Shown: piece by piece, positions 16,237 to 24,887 of the stretch
Layout of the letters: every line of letters starts with the position of its first letter
Position numbering within the stretch: position 1 is the first letter of the stretch
Assembly: GCF_042650125.1 (NCBI RefSeq)
Contig: NZ_JBHSAP010000009.1
Coordinates: forward strand, 558,001-622,000
Direction of reading: 5' to 3'
Source of the DNA: Salinithrix halophila
GTDB lineage: Bacteria > Bacillota > Bacilli > Thermoactinomycetales > DSM-45169
Length of the DNA: 64,000 nucleotides
Position numbers and translations under genes: made by a program
The notes under the pieces: model-generated
Told to the model about the DNA's origin: nothing
What the model saw: only the letters and a program-made list of their open reading frames with translations
Databases searched by the model: none

Positions 16237-17424
16237 TCATTTCTCAGATATCAAGTGAAATCGTTGATCGTCGGGATCCCAAGCCAATTCATAAGTTCGT
16301 ATAAGCTGATCCCTGCCGTCCAACTGATCGACCGTCAAGATCCGCTCCTCCTGGCCGTCTCCGCTCTCTCGGCATGAAAGGATGACTCGGTACCGCAATT
16401 CTTTTCCCCGGGGGATTCCTGGGTCGACCAATACCTTCTCATCCCGTACAAGCCCCGCGCTGTTTCCTCTGAACCAAACCTTCCCTTTCCCGTCAAAGAG
16501 GATAAAGCGGCTGACGGTTCCACGATAAGGGGTTCCGTCTCGGGTTTGGAGCACATCCGATTCTCCTCGCACGGCCAACAAACTATCCGGTCCTCGAGAA
16601 GTCGAATTACCCCAGTAAACGATACGAGCATGGGGACCCAAAAGACGCTCCGTCTGATCCCGCAAATGCGATTCGGACCAGGACGGAGCCAGGGTGGATC
16701 GGTCCACCGTATGAACCAGGGGAATCACCTCGCCGTCCTGCCTCTTAGCATAAGCGACAGCCGTCCAACGGCCTTGGGAGCCGGGCAACTCCGTCAACAG
16801 CCAACCAGCCCCTATTCGTTCTCCTTCTTCGAGAGGGGTTTGCCAAACATGCCAACGATCCCTTTTTCCTTTTACCGTCAGAGAGACCCCTTTCTCCTGA
16901 TGATCCAAGACCAACTGCCACTTCCCATCCTTATCTCCGGCAACGCTTCTTTTTAAGGAACTCTTCTGTGGATGGAGGGGGACTTTGATCCGATAGCCCA
17001 GGTCCAAGGTTTCCTGACTCAACCGAAGCATCTCCTCAGCGTCGTCCGATTCCCTCTTTCCTTTTTCGCCGCTAATCCGTTCAGATACGGGAGCGTAAAC
17101 GGCCTCTTCCAGACGGTTTTCTTCTGTATGATAAACGCCGATTCGGTACGCTCCTGCTTTTTTCTCATAGACCACGGTTGCCAGATAAGTGCCATCATAA
17201 CTGGCACCCAGTATGTAGGGTGCTTTGGAAACGTATTTTCGGAATCCTTTAGTGGACACCAACTCCTTCAGCCGCGGAACGACCACTTCCTGGTATGGAT
17301 GGAAGGAGGAAGATTTTTTCTCACCGTTCTCTCTCTCCGATGCATGGCTGCGATCCTCCGGCTGACAGGCGGCTAGGGTGAGAGTCAGCATACCACATAA
17401 AAAAACGTTCCATTTTTTCGCCAT
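16237..17424 (-). CDS. lipoprotein of unknown function
   Basis: 395 residues with a lipoprotein signal (basic N-terminus, hydrophobic stretch, lipobox LAAC at about residue 19). The rest is extracellular, rich in charged residues, and appears to consist of beta-strand repeats: segments such as LATVVYEKKAGAYRIGVYHT, WQLVLDHQEKGVSLTVKGKR and FILFDGKGKVWFRGNSAGLV recall beta-propeller or sandwich blades. No family recognised. AAGGGG lies six bases before the ATG. The stop overlaps the start region of the histidine phosphatase gene. Confidence 0.75.
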   Translation of the reverse strand: MAKKWNVFLCGMLTLTLAACQPEDRSHASERENGEKKSSSFHPYQEVVVPRLKELVSTKGFRKYVSKAPYILGASYDGTYLATVVYEKKAGAYRIGVYHTEENRLEEAVYAPVSERISGEKGKRESDDAEEMLRLSQETLDLGYRIKVPLHPQKSSLKRSVAGDKDGKWQLVLDHQEKGVSLTVKGKRDRWHVWQTPLEEGERIGAGWLLTELPGSQGRWTAVAYAKRQDGEVIPLVHTVDRSTLAPSWSESHLRDQTERLLGPHARIVYWGNSTSRGPDSLLAVRGESDVLQTRDGTPYRGTVSRFILFDGKGKVWFRGNSAGLVRDEKVLVDPGIPRGKELRYRVILSCRESGDGQEERILTVDQLDGRDQLIRTYELAWDPDDQRFHLISEK

Positions 17425-17556
17425 CCCATGCCCCTTCTCGTCTGTTATCCTCTTCTTATCTTACCGGATTCAGGCTAGACCGGCCAACCACATCTTCGCG
17501 CATAGCGCCTCTGGTACCGCTGCATCCTAGGGAAAAAGGAAGGAACCCGACGATCC

Positions 17557-18129
17557 ATGTTGACGCTGACTGCCGGTGAAGATCTTTGCCTTATCCTGTT
17601 TAAGCAGGAACACGCTCGTCCCCTATTCCGTTTGTTGGAAGAAAACCGGCCTCTCCTTGAGCGCTGGCTGGATTGGATGGTGAAGATCCGAACTTCTGAG
17701 CAGATGGAAGCATACATCCTCCGCTCCCTCGCTGCTTTCGCCTCCGGTAGTCAGGCCCATTTCGGCATTTGGTCCAGTGGGGTGTTGGCCGGTTCCGTTA
17801 CCGTGGAGCGCTTCGATTCCCATACCCGGACGGCTGAAATCGGATACTGGTTGGGGGAGTGTCACAGCGGTCGCGGACTGATGACGCGGGCCGTCCTTTG
17901 CACCGCCAACTGGCTGTTTCAGGAACGCGGGGCCAACCGAATTGAAATTCGCTGTGAGGCGGACAACCGTCCAAGCCAAGCCGTTGCCCTCCGAGCTGGG
18001 TTCACTTGGGAAGGAACCCTTCGTGAGGCCGGTTTCCGCCAGGGACAATTTGTCGACCATCTTATCTACAGCCTGTTGCACAAGGAATGGGAAGAAACGA
18101 TTCCTTCGACCGTCAATAGAAAATCCTAA
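17557..18129 (+). CDS. GNAT acetyltransferase, RimJ/RimL (YdaF) type
   Basis: 190 residues. The acetyl-CoA binding segment is EIGYWLGECHSGRGLMTRAV, and IEIRCEADNRPSQAVALRAG followed by FTWEGTLREA is the standard RimL C-terminal pattern. Such enzymes acetylate N-termini of ribosomal proteins or small molecules. The start has AAGGAAGG about 12 bases upstream, a little far. Single gene ended by a strong terminator. Confidence 0.87.
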   Translation: MLTLTAGEDLCLILFKQEHARPLFRLLEENRPLLERWLDWMVKIRTSEQMEAYILRSLAAFASGSQAHFGIWSSGVLAGSVTVERFDSHTRTAEIGYWLGECHSGRGLMTRAVLCTANWLFQERGANRIEIRCEADNRPSQAVALRAGFTWEGTLREAGFRQGQFVDHLIYSLLHKEWEETIPSTVNRKS

Positions 18130-18133
18130 ACGC

Positions 18134-18169
18134 AAAAAGGTTCCTGCGCCCTGCCAGGAACCTTTTTTT
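18134..18169. terminator. bidirectional terminator
   Basis: AAAAAGGTTCCTG-CGCCCTG-CCAGGAACCTTTTTTT. Confidence 0.9.
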
Positions 18170-18219
18170 GCTGAATTCCTTCTAGTGAGATCTCCATACC
18201 CTGACGCTTGGGGGATCGT

Positions 18220-18705
18220 TTACTCCCCTGGACTTCCGGATCCAACGGGGCGGAACACCCACCAGCCGTCTTTGTTTTTGTCAGCCAGGAAGACGGCAGT
18301 ATCAGGTGTGAGCGGGGTGGTGACAGGGAGAAAGTCGCCATTTTTTCGCTTGTGTTTGACATGGCGGACCACCTCATCTCCTTGGACAAAAACCAGCAGA
18401 TTCAGCCCTTCGTCACCCTTCAGGTCCCGGATGACATCGCCCGCTTCCTCCCACTTAAATCCGAGACTTTCGTTGATCGACTTTGCCGTGGAATAAGGGC
18501 CGAAAATATACAACTTGTCCCAAGAAAAGTTACCCGCGACATAATTCATGCGGATCAGGCCATTCCCCTGCCCCCCGTCGGCCCCTTCTTTCACTTTTTT
18601 AACAGCGGCATTGAGATCTTCTTCAAGGCTGGGCTGAGGGGTACAGGCAGACAACAACAAGAGGCCAGCCGCCACCAGGAGTACCAGCGCTTTCCTTCCA
18701 TTCAT
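18220..18705 (-). CDS. small lipoprotein of unknown function
   Basis: 161 residues from the ATG eight bases after GGAGG. Signal with lipobox LLSAC at about residue 20. The mature part has SWDKLYIFGPYSTAKSINES and DGWWVFRPVGSG, giving a small alpha/beta domain. Proteins with this YIFGPYT-like pattern occur widely as uncharacterised lipoproteins in Firmicutes. No functional clue from neighbours. Confidence 0.78.
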   Translation of the reverse strand: MNGRKALVLLVAAGLLLLSACTPQPSLEEDLNAAVKKVKEGADGGQGNGLIRMNYVAGNFSWDKLYIFGPYSTAKSINESLGFKWEEAGDVIRDLKGDEGLNLLVFVQGDEVVRHVKHKRKNGDFLPVTTPLTPDTAVFLADKNKDGWWVFRPVGSGSPGE

Positions 18706-18833
18706 GAGGAGTTCCTCCTTCTCTTCCACAAAGGGGCGCGAACATAGATACGGCCCCGCCTAAAGACTTGATGCCCTCCCATTATACCGGAGAAGAACCA
18801 AGGACGGACAGAAGGGTTTTGAACGAACAAAAA

Positions 18834-18996
18834 CAGATTGGATGAGACTGCTGACAAAGTCCTACTGCACTCCGGAGGGAGCAGAGCAGACATCCCCCCA
18901 CATCTGCGGGAGGAACATCTGGCGCGGACTCGGAAATCCGGCTCTTCACTCCTGCTCCGGGGTTTGTCAATAACCTCATAGATGCTCAATCTGCTT
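18834..18996. repeat. possible degenerate element with inverted ends
   Basis: The two ends share CAGATTG...TGAG-N5-TGACAAA in inverted orientation (left about 18834-18857, right about 18963-18994), with differing spacing. The interior of about 105 bases has no reading frame with a ribosome site. It could be a decayed MITE or the end of a lost insertion sequence; there is no clear target duplication. The surrounding 310-base gap holds no gene that I can support. Confidence 0.35.
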
Positions 18997-19015
18997 TTGT
19001 ACCGGTTCACGTCCC

Positions 19016-20029
19016 TTAGGAAGAAAGGGGGATTGTGCTCTCACGGACAATCAGCGAATGTTCCAAGGTTTCCGCAGTCTGTAACGATTGATTCCCATGG
19101 AGCATCTCTGTCAAAAGGGTTGCGGCACGGCGCCCCATCTCAAAGGGGGAATGTCGGATCGTGGTCAGGCGAGGGTGTATAATCGAGGCCAACTCCTCAT
19201 CATCGAAACCGATCACGGAGACATCCTCCGGCACCTGTAACCCCTGGCCTTCCAAGTAGCGGATGGCTCCAACCGCAATCCGGTCACAGGCACAGAAAAC
19301 GGCAGTGGGAAGCTCCGGGGCTGAATGGAGGATTTCCATCCCCTTATACCCATCCTCCACAAGAAACCCTTCTCCTTCCGACACCCATTCCTCTCTGCAA
19401 GGGAGAGCCCGGCTGGCAAGGGCGTCCCGAAAGCCTTGGTAACGTTCTTGTCCAGAAGCCACATCCCAAAAGGGACCGCCGATCATGCCGATTCTGCGAT
19501 GGCCCAGTTGAATCAGATAATCCGTCGCTTCAAAGGCGGCTTTCCAGTTGTTGATCACGACAGAGGGGGCTTTCAACCCCTTCACCCGCTGACCGATCAC
19601 GACACAGGGGATTCCCAGACGGGCGAGGATCTCTTTCTGGTCTTCCTCAAGTCGAGCCGCTGCCAGAATGATCCCTTCCATCTGTCGGGAGCGATAAATC
19701 TGCAGAAGTTCCTTCTCCCTCTCCGGATCTTTCTCTGAGACAGATAACATCAGGTGATACTGAAACTCTTTGGATACTGATTCGATTCCTTCAACAAGAC
19801 CGGAAAAATAGGGGTTGAAAATCTCGGGAATGATCACACCGAACAATCCCGTCCGTTTTTGAATCATGCTGCGGGCAACGGCATTGGGCAGGTATCCGGT
19901 CTCCTCTACTGCGTCCATTATCCGCTTCTTCAACTCGTCGCTGACAGGTTTCGACTTATTAAGAACCCGGGAGACCGTGGCAATGGAGACCCCTGCACGT
20001 TTTGCCACGTCACGAATCGTCACGATCAT
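19016..20029 (-). CDS. LacI-family transcriptional regulator of the glycoside operon
   Basis: 337 residues. N-terminal helix-turn-helix TIRDVAKRAGVSIATVSRVL with hinge helix, then the periplasmic-binding-like sugar sensor domain (GFDDEELASIIHPRLTTIRH near the end). Preceded by AGGTGA. It is the last gene of a minus-strand operon for import and oxidation of a sugar derivative and most likely represses that operon when the inducer is absent. The perfect palindrome AGGAAAAC-GTTTTCCT upstream of the first gene has the central CG typical of LacI-family operators. Confidence 0.9.
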   Translation of the reverse strand: MIVTIRDVAKRAGVSIATVSRVLNKSKPVSDELKKRIMDAVEETGYLPNAVARSMIQKRTGLFGVIIPEIFNPYFSGLVEGIESVSKEFQYHLMLSVSEKDPEREKELLQIYRSRQMEGIILAAARLEEDQKEILARLGIPCVVIGQRVKGLKAPSVVINNWKAAFEATDYLIQLGHRRIGMIGGPFWDVASGQERYQGFRDALASRALPCREEWVSEGEGFLVEDGYKGMEILHSAPELPTAVFCACDRIAVGAIRYLEGQGLQVPEDVSVIGFDDEELASIIHPRLTTIRHSPFEMGRRAATLLTEMLHGNQSLQTAETLEHSLIVRESTIPLSS

Positions 20030-20068
20030 GGATTATCACCTGCGTTTCTCTTTCCACAGAGCCCGTTT

Positions 20069-20893
20069 TTATTCCTTCACTGCCCCGGAAGTCAACCCAG
20101 CCACGATCCGCCGCTGGAAGATGAGGACCATGATCACCAGCGGGATGGTGACGATGACGGATGCCGCAGCGATCTCTGCCCAGGGAATGCTGTACTGCCC
20201 CCGAAAGAGAGCAATTCCCACCGGTACCGTCCGCATCGATTCTTCGGTGTTAATCGTAAGCGCAAAAAGAAATTCGTTAAAAGAGGCGATAAAGACGAGA
20301 ATCGCTGTGGTAAAGGTCCCCGGTACCGCTAATGGAAGGATCACCTTCCAGAAGGCCTGCATCGTGGATGCCCCATCCATCTTAGCCGCCTCTTCCAAGT
20401 CGAAAGGGATTTTTCGGAAAAAGGTGGTTAGATTCCATAGGGCTAATGGCAGAGCAAAGGTGGTATAGGGGATGATCAGGCCCAGATACGTGTTGGTCAA
20501 CCCAAAGGTCTGCATAAATAGAAAGATCGGAGAGATTGTGGCGATCTGCGGGAACATCGATACCGCCAATACCACACCCAAGATGATGCTTTTCCCGCGA
20601 AATTTCAGGCGGGCGATAGCGTAGGCGGCAATCGCCGCGATAAAGACAGAGTAGAGGGTAGTAGCGCCGGCGACGATAGTGCTGTTGACGAGGTATGTGA
20701 CGAAAGGCCGCTGAGTAAATACCTTTTCGAAGTTTTCAAAAGTGGGGTTTTGCGGCAGTTTGAACGCACTATCCCCGAAGAGCTCCCCCGGCGGCTTTAA
20801 AGCCGTCACGAACTGCCAGAGAAAGGGGAACAAGACGACGATCAGGAAGCCGGTCAAAAAGATGTAAAATAACGGGCCTGCTTTCTTGGACAT
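20069..20893 (-). CDS. carbohydrate ABC transporter permease (MalG type)
   Basis: 274 residues, six membrane helices. The EAA loop that contacts the ATPase reads LEEAAKMDGASTMQAFWKVI followed by LPLAVPG. AGGTGA precedes the ATG. It pairs with the MalF-type permease directly upstream. No ATPase is encoded in this operon, so a shared MsmX-type ATPase elsewhere is expected to energise the importer. Confidence 0.92.
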   Translation of the reverse strand: MSKKAGPLFYIFLTGFLIVVLFPFLWQFVTALKPPGELFGDSAFKLPQNPTFENFEKVFTQRPFVTYLVNSTIVAGATTLYSVFIAAIAAYAIARLKFRGKSIILGVVLAVSMFPQIATISPIFLFMQTFGLTNTYLGLIIPYTTFALPLALWNLTTFFRKIPFDLEEAAKMDGASTMQAFWKVILPLAVPGTFTTAILVFIASFNEFLFALTINTEESMRTVPVGIALFRGQYSIPWAEIAAASVIVTIPLVIMVLIFQRRIVAGLTSGAVKE

Positions 20894-20930
20894 TTGGTTT
20901 CACCTCTCCTCACAGGAAGTGTCCAGTGTC

Positions 20931-22247
20931 TCAGTTTTTATCACTGATCAGGTCACGTCCGAGCAGTTTGACAAACAGGATACTGATTGCAGCGACACAG
21001 AGAAATACGATCACCGACAGGGCGGATCCGGCGCCGAAATTCATCTGGGCGAACATCACTTTGTAAGCATACATGGAAATCGACTCAGTTGCGTTGGCCG
21101 GGCCGCCCCCTGTCAGCACAAAGATCAGGTCAAAGACACGGAAGGCATCCAAGGTACGGAACAGGAGAGCAACCAAAATCGTTGTGCGGAGCATCGGCAA
21201 GGTGATCTTGATAAACTGCTGTACCTTACCGGCTCCATCCACCTCCGCCGCCTCATACAGGCTCTGGGGGATCGTTTGGAGACCGGCGAGGATCAAGAGC
21301 GCCATAAAGGGAGTGGTTTTCCAAACATCAGCAAAGATGACAGCAAACATCGACCAAAACGGCGTGGTCAAAAGCGTCCCCATATTGGATATCAATCCGA
21401 CCTTCTCGAAGATCATCGCCAGAATCCCATTTTGACCGTCAAAGAGAAATTTCCACATGAGAGCGGCCACCGCTGTCGGCAACGCCCAGGGAATCAGGAC
21501 GGCCGCCCGAACCGCCCCGCGTCCAAAGAACTCTCGGTTGATAACCATCGCGATCCAGAGGCCGAAAATCAGTTCCAGGGTGACAGAGACGAAGGTGAAA
21601 ATAAAGGTATTGTTCAGGGAGGACCACATGCGGTTATCGTTGAAATACTGCGTATAGTATTTCAGTCCGATGAAGTTGGGTTCAATAAAGGAGTCCAATG
21701 TCCCTCTGGTCAGTCCGATCACCTTTTTGGGGTGAGCCAGCTTCCCTGCTTTATCGAGATTGGTCAGCCGATTTTTGACCTTCACAAGCTTTTCGGAAGC
21801 GGAACGGGCTTTCTCTTCATCCACGTCGACGATTTTGATCGCTTCAGGAATCGCCTCACCTTCCAGCAGGATCTCATCCACCTGATCGTAGTTCTTTTTC
21901 AAGTCGGGGTCGCTCTCGAGGGCAGCAGTGACTTCCTGTACCTGATCCCTAAGGTGGGTCAGTTCCTCCTGGGTCGTCCCCTTCGCTTTTCCGATTTCCT
22001 CTTCGAAGGCAGATGCCAAGAGAGGGGCGTTTTGCGCATAGAGTTCCAGGTTGATCCCGTAACTAGAGTAAGCTTCCTGCTTGGTGGGATCGTTTAGCCG
22101 GATATCGTACATGCTGATAAAAAAGGAACGGGCCACAGGATAAATCGCGATAACAAGGATGAGCAACAATGCGGGTAAAACGAGAAGGTAACCCGTTTTC
22201 CTATCGGAAAGCCCGTTCTTGTTTCCTCTTCTCACACATTTCACCAC
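20931..22247 (-). CDS. carbohydrate ABC transporter permease (MalF type) with large outer loop
   Basis: About 438 residues if translation starts at one of three in-frame GTG codons near 22235-22247. After helix 1 (GYLLVLPALLLILVIAIYPV) comes an insertion of about 150 residues, partly coiled-coil (EEEIGKAKGTTQEELTHLRD, EEKARSASEKLVKVKNRLTN), before helix 2. The remainder is a normal permease with EAA loop YEAAEVDGAGKVQQFIKITL. The insertion sits where E. coli MalF has its P2 domain, which touches the binding protein. An in-frame ATG at 22346 is rejected because its extension runs through a terminator-like hairpin. Confidence 0.85.
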   Translation of the reverse strand: MVKCVRRGNKNGLSDRKTGYLLVLPALLLILVIAIYPVARSFFISMYDIRLNDPTKQEAYSSYGINLELYAQNAPLLASAFEEEIGKAKGTTQEELTHLRDQVQEVTAALESDPDLKKNYDQVDEILLEGEAIPEAIKIVDVDEEKARSASEKLVKVKNRLTNLDKAGKLAHPKKVIGLTRGTLDSFIEPNFIGLKYYTQYFNDNRMWSSLNNTFIFTFVSVTLELIFGLWIAMVINREFFGRGAVRAAVLIPWALPTAVAALMWKFLFDGQNGILAMIFEKVGLISNMGTLLTTPFWSMFAVIFADVWKTTPFMALLILAGLQTIPQSLYEAAEVDGAGKVQQFIKITLPMLRTTILVALLFRTLDAFRVFDLIFVLTGGGPANATESISMYAYKVMFAQMNFGAGSALSVIVFLCVAAISILFVKLLGRDLISDKN

Positions 22248-22285
22248 TTTTCGCGTTGGAATGAACAGCCTTCCCCCATGAGGAG

Positions 22286-22315
22286 AAAAAGGCCCCGGCT
22301 CGATGAACCGCGGCC
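22286..22315 (-). terminator. attenuator-like stem-loop behind the binding-protein gene
   Basis: On the minus strand GGCCGCGG pairs with CCGGGGCC (one mismatch) and is followed by T5. Placed between the binding-protein gene and the permease genes it probably lets only part of the transcripts continue, giving more binding protein than permease. Confidence 0.6.
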
Positions 22316-22446
22316 CCATACCGGTCAGATAGAACCTTTCTTCCATCCTTTTATCGGATGTTTCTTTTCTTGCCGTGCTTTTATCCCCTTCGGGAAGATG
22401 GGCGGTCCTTCCCCGAAAATTTTGTCAGTTTCCCCTTCGCGAGTCG

Positions 22447-23718
22447 TTACTGAATAATTTCTTTCAACTTCTTGTCCATCTTTTTGATAGCTTCTTTTGG
22501 AGATTGCTTGCCCGCCAGCGCCTTGGAGACTTCTACCTGGATCGTATCGGAGATCTTGGGGTACTCCGGAGAAACCGGACGGGAAATAGCCGCTGCGATC
22601 CCTTTCACATATTCGTCTTTTTTGAACAAGGGGTTGGCTTTTTTGACATCGCTATCCTTATAAAGAGGGAGGTAGGTGGGGGCCAGGCCGCCATCGACGG
22701 CGGAGATTTTCTGCCCTTCTGCTCCAGTCATAAACTTGACGAATTCCCAGGCTTCTTTTTTATGCTTGGAGTTTTTGTTGATCCCGGCCATCCATCCTCC
22801 CAAGGTAGCGGCGGTGCCTTTTTCCCCAGCCGGAAGGGAAGAAACACCCACTTTACCTTTCACTTTAGATCCCTCTTCATTCATCTTTGCGTAGTGGTAA
22901 GGCCACTGGCGGTCGAAGACAGCTTGTCCCTCCCCATAGATGGCATCCGTTTCCACTTCAGTGATAGCAGTTAGGTTCCCTGGCACATAGTCGGATTTCG
23001 CAATCTCTACCATCTTCTTCAGACCCTTGATGGAGCCTTCACTGTCGATGGCCACTTTACCTTGCTTATTCAACACCTGTCCACCGTAGGCACCGATGAA
23101 CTCAATAAAGTTACAGACTAGTCCTTCATACTGTTTGCCCTGCATTACATACCCGAACTTTGTCCCTTTCTTGCCCTTCAAGTCAGCCGCCTGCTCGGTC
23201 AATTCATCCCAAGTTTTGGGCGGCTCCTTCACCAGGTCTTTTCGGTAGTATAAGAGGCCCGCGTCCATGAATTTGGGCATTGCCCATTGTTTCCCGTTGT
23301 AGTTGCCCGCATCAACGGCCCCTTCCACATACTGATCCATCTTGATGCCGTCTTTCTGAATAAAACGGTCCAGGGGTAGAATGTAACCCGCTTGGGCAAA
23401 TTCCGCTGGCCAGATCACGTCCATGTCAAAGACGTCCACTTCGTCGGATTTGGCACTAAACATCGTCACGTATTGGTCATGGCTTTGGCCGGTATCTGAG
23501 GGCATCTCCTTGAGCTTCACCTTGATATTCGGGTGTTTCTTCTCAAATGCTTCGATCAGTTTGGTTGTACCTTTGCTTGTATCCTTCCCCCGTGCATAGG
23601 TCAGAGTGACCTTGTCTCCTTCTCCTCCCTGCTCATCTCCGCCCTGCCCACAGGCTGCCAGGGTCAATATCATGGAAGACGCCACGCCGATCGATAACCA
23701 CTTTTTCCAGGTTTTCAT
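22447..23718 (-). CDS. extracellular sugar-binding lipoprotein (family 1)
   Basis: 423 residues from the ATG five bases after GAGGAGGAAGG. Lipoprotein signal with lipobox TLAAC. The mature part follows the MalE/trehalose-binding pattern: TKLIEAFEKKHPNIKVKLKE, VDVFDMDVIWPAEFAQAGYI and KKEAWEFVKFMTGAEGQ. It delivers a di- or oligosaccharide or a sugar derivative to the two permeases encoded downstream. Ligand unknown; the dehydrogenases upstream argue for a modified glucoside rather than plain maltose. Confidence 0.9.
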   Translation of the reverse strand: MKTWKKWLSIGVASSMILTLAACGQGGDEQGGEGDKVTLTYARGKDTSKGTTKLIEAFEKKHPNIKVKLKEMPSDTGQSHDQYVTMFSAKSDEVDVFDMDVIWPAEFAQAGYILPLDRFIQKDGIKMDQYVEGAVDAGNYNGKQWAMPKFMDAGLLYYRKDLVKEPPKTWDELTEQAADLKGKKGTKFGYVMQGKQYEGLVCNFIEFIGAYGGQVLNKQGKVAIDSEGSIKGLKKMVEIAKSDYVPGNLTAITEVETDAIYGEGQAVFDRQWPYHYAKMNEEGSKVKGKVGVSSLPAGEKGTAATLGGWMAGINKNSKHKKEAWEFVKFMTGAEGQKISAVDGGLAPTYLPLYKDSDVKKANPLFKKDEYVKGIAAAISRPVSPEYPKISDTIQVEVSKALAGKQSPKEAIKKMDKKLKEIIQ

Positions 23719-23810
23719 TGGATCCTTCCTCCTCGTATGGGATGGGAGAAACACATGACGGACGACAATCCTTTATGTTCGAAATTTTCGGTAGCCACCC
23801 CCCTCCATGA

Positions 23811-24869
23811 TTAATTCAGGGTAACCAAGCTCCCTGTGCGGGAGGACTCGTAAATCGCGTCCAGTACGCGGAGGACATCGATTCCGTGTTCCGGGCGGCA
23901 AACCGCCTCAGACCGGTCCTCCGCCGCATCGAGGAAATTGCGAATCAGAAGCAACCGCTCGTTTTGCTTGGGAGGATGCAGGATGGAATCCGACGGAACC
24001 CCAGCCTCTTCGTGATAAAGGACGAGTTGATGTTGACGGAAATCCAGCGAAGCGCCTCCATCCTCCCCGTATAAGTCGACAAAGGTCCGCTCTTCCCGGA
24101 TATGGGAAGCCCAACTGGCATCCAGGGAAAGACTGGCTCCGTTTTCAAATCGAATCATAGCGACAGCCAGATCTTCGACGTCGTAGCTCCCCTCAAGGTT
24201 GGGAGTTCCCCAGGAAGACAGCCCCTTTTTCCGGGGACCAAACCGGTCATAAGTCTGCCCAAAAACGGAAACCGGACGGGGAAAGCCCATCAACCACAGA
24301 GTGAGATCGAGCATATGAACCCCCACATCAATCAGAGGACCACCGCCGGCCTTCTCCCGGCTGGTAAACCAGCTCCCCCAACCAGGAATTCCCGACCGTC
24401 TCACCCAACCGGTTTTGGCATGGTAGAGCGCTCCCAACTTTCCCTCTTCAACCAAACGTTTCAAAAGCAGCGTATCGCCATGGAAACGATTGTTCTGAGC
24501 GGGCATCAACAAGCGGCCCGCTCTCTGTGCCTTGTCAGCCATCTCTTTTGCCTCGCGGCTGTTCATAGCCAGGGGCTTCTCACACAGGACGTGCTTGTCC
24601 GCATCCAGGGCGGCAAACGCCGCTTCTTTATGCAGAAAATTGGGAAGGCAAAGGATGACGGCGTCGATCGTCTCATCGGCGAGCATATCCCGATAGTCGG
24701 TGTAAAACGCCTTCACTCCATAAGGGGCCCCCCGTCCCTGGGCCAGCTTTTTGTCAAGGTCGGCAATGGCCTTCACCCGAACACGGGGTTCCAAAGCTGC
24801 CGCCTGTAGGTGGGCTTCGGAGATTCCCCCGGCCCCGATGATCCCGATATTCCGTATGGGCTTATCCAT
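23811..24869 (-). CDS. Gfo/Idh/MocA family NAD(P)-dependent oxidoreductase
   Basis: 352 residues. Rossmann motif NIGIIGAGGISEAHLQAA and the signature HVLCEKPLAM with catalytic Lys; the substrate domain has DVGVHMLDLTLWLMG with the usual Asp/His pair. The enzyme should oxidise a hydroxyl of a sugar, inositol or glycoside. Two such enzymes side by side, next to an isomerase, recall pathways in which C3 of a glucoside is oxidised before the glycosidic bond is broken. GGAGG nine bases before the ATG. Confidence 0.88.
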   Translation of the reverse strand: MDKPIRNIGIIGAGGISEAHLQAAALEPRVRVKAIADLDKKLAQGRGAPYGVKAFYTDYRDMLADETIDAVILCLPNFLHKEAAFAALDADKHVLCEKPLAMNSREAKEMADKAQRAGRLLMPAQNNRFHGDTLLLKRLVEEGKLGALYHAKTGWVRRSGIPGWGSWFTSREKAGGGPLIDVGVHMLDLTLWLMGFPRPVSVFGQTYDRFGPRKKGLSSWGTPNLEGSYDVEDLAVAMIRFENGASLSLDASWASHIREERTFVDLYGEDGGASLDFRQHQLVLYHEEAGVPSDSILHPPKQNERLLLIRNFLDAAEDRSEAVCRPEHGIDVLRVLDAIYESSRTGSLVTLN

Positions 24870-24887
24870 CCTTTGCTTTTCCTCCGA

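Noticed and set aside
18702..19010. 102-codon minus-strand frame in the gap before the LacI gene
   Set aside because: Rich in Ser/Arg/Cys without pattern and overlapping the inverted repeats; more likely non-coding relic DNA.
20886..22097. 403-codon plus-strand frame opposite the MalF-type gene
   Set aside because: Antisense shadow of a clear permease gene; sequence has no recognisable domain and no ribosome site.
22248..22346. N-terminal extension of the MalF-type permease
   Set aside because: It would translate a terminator-like hairpin; no ribosome site at the ATG.
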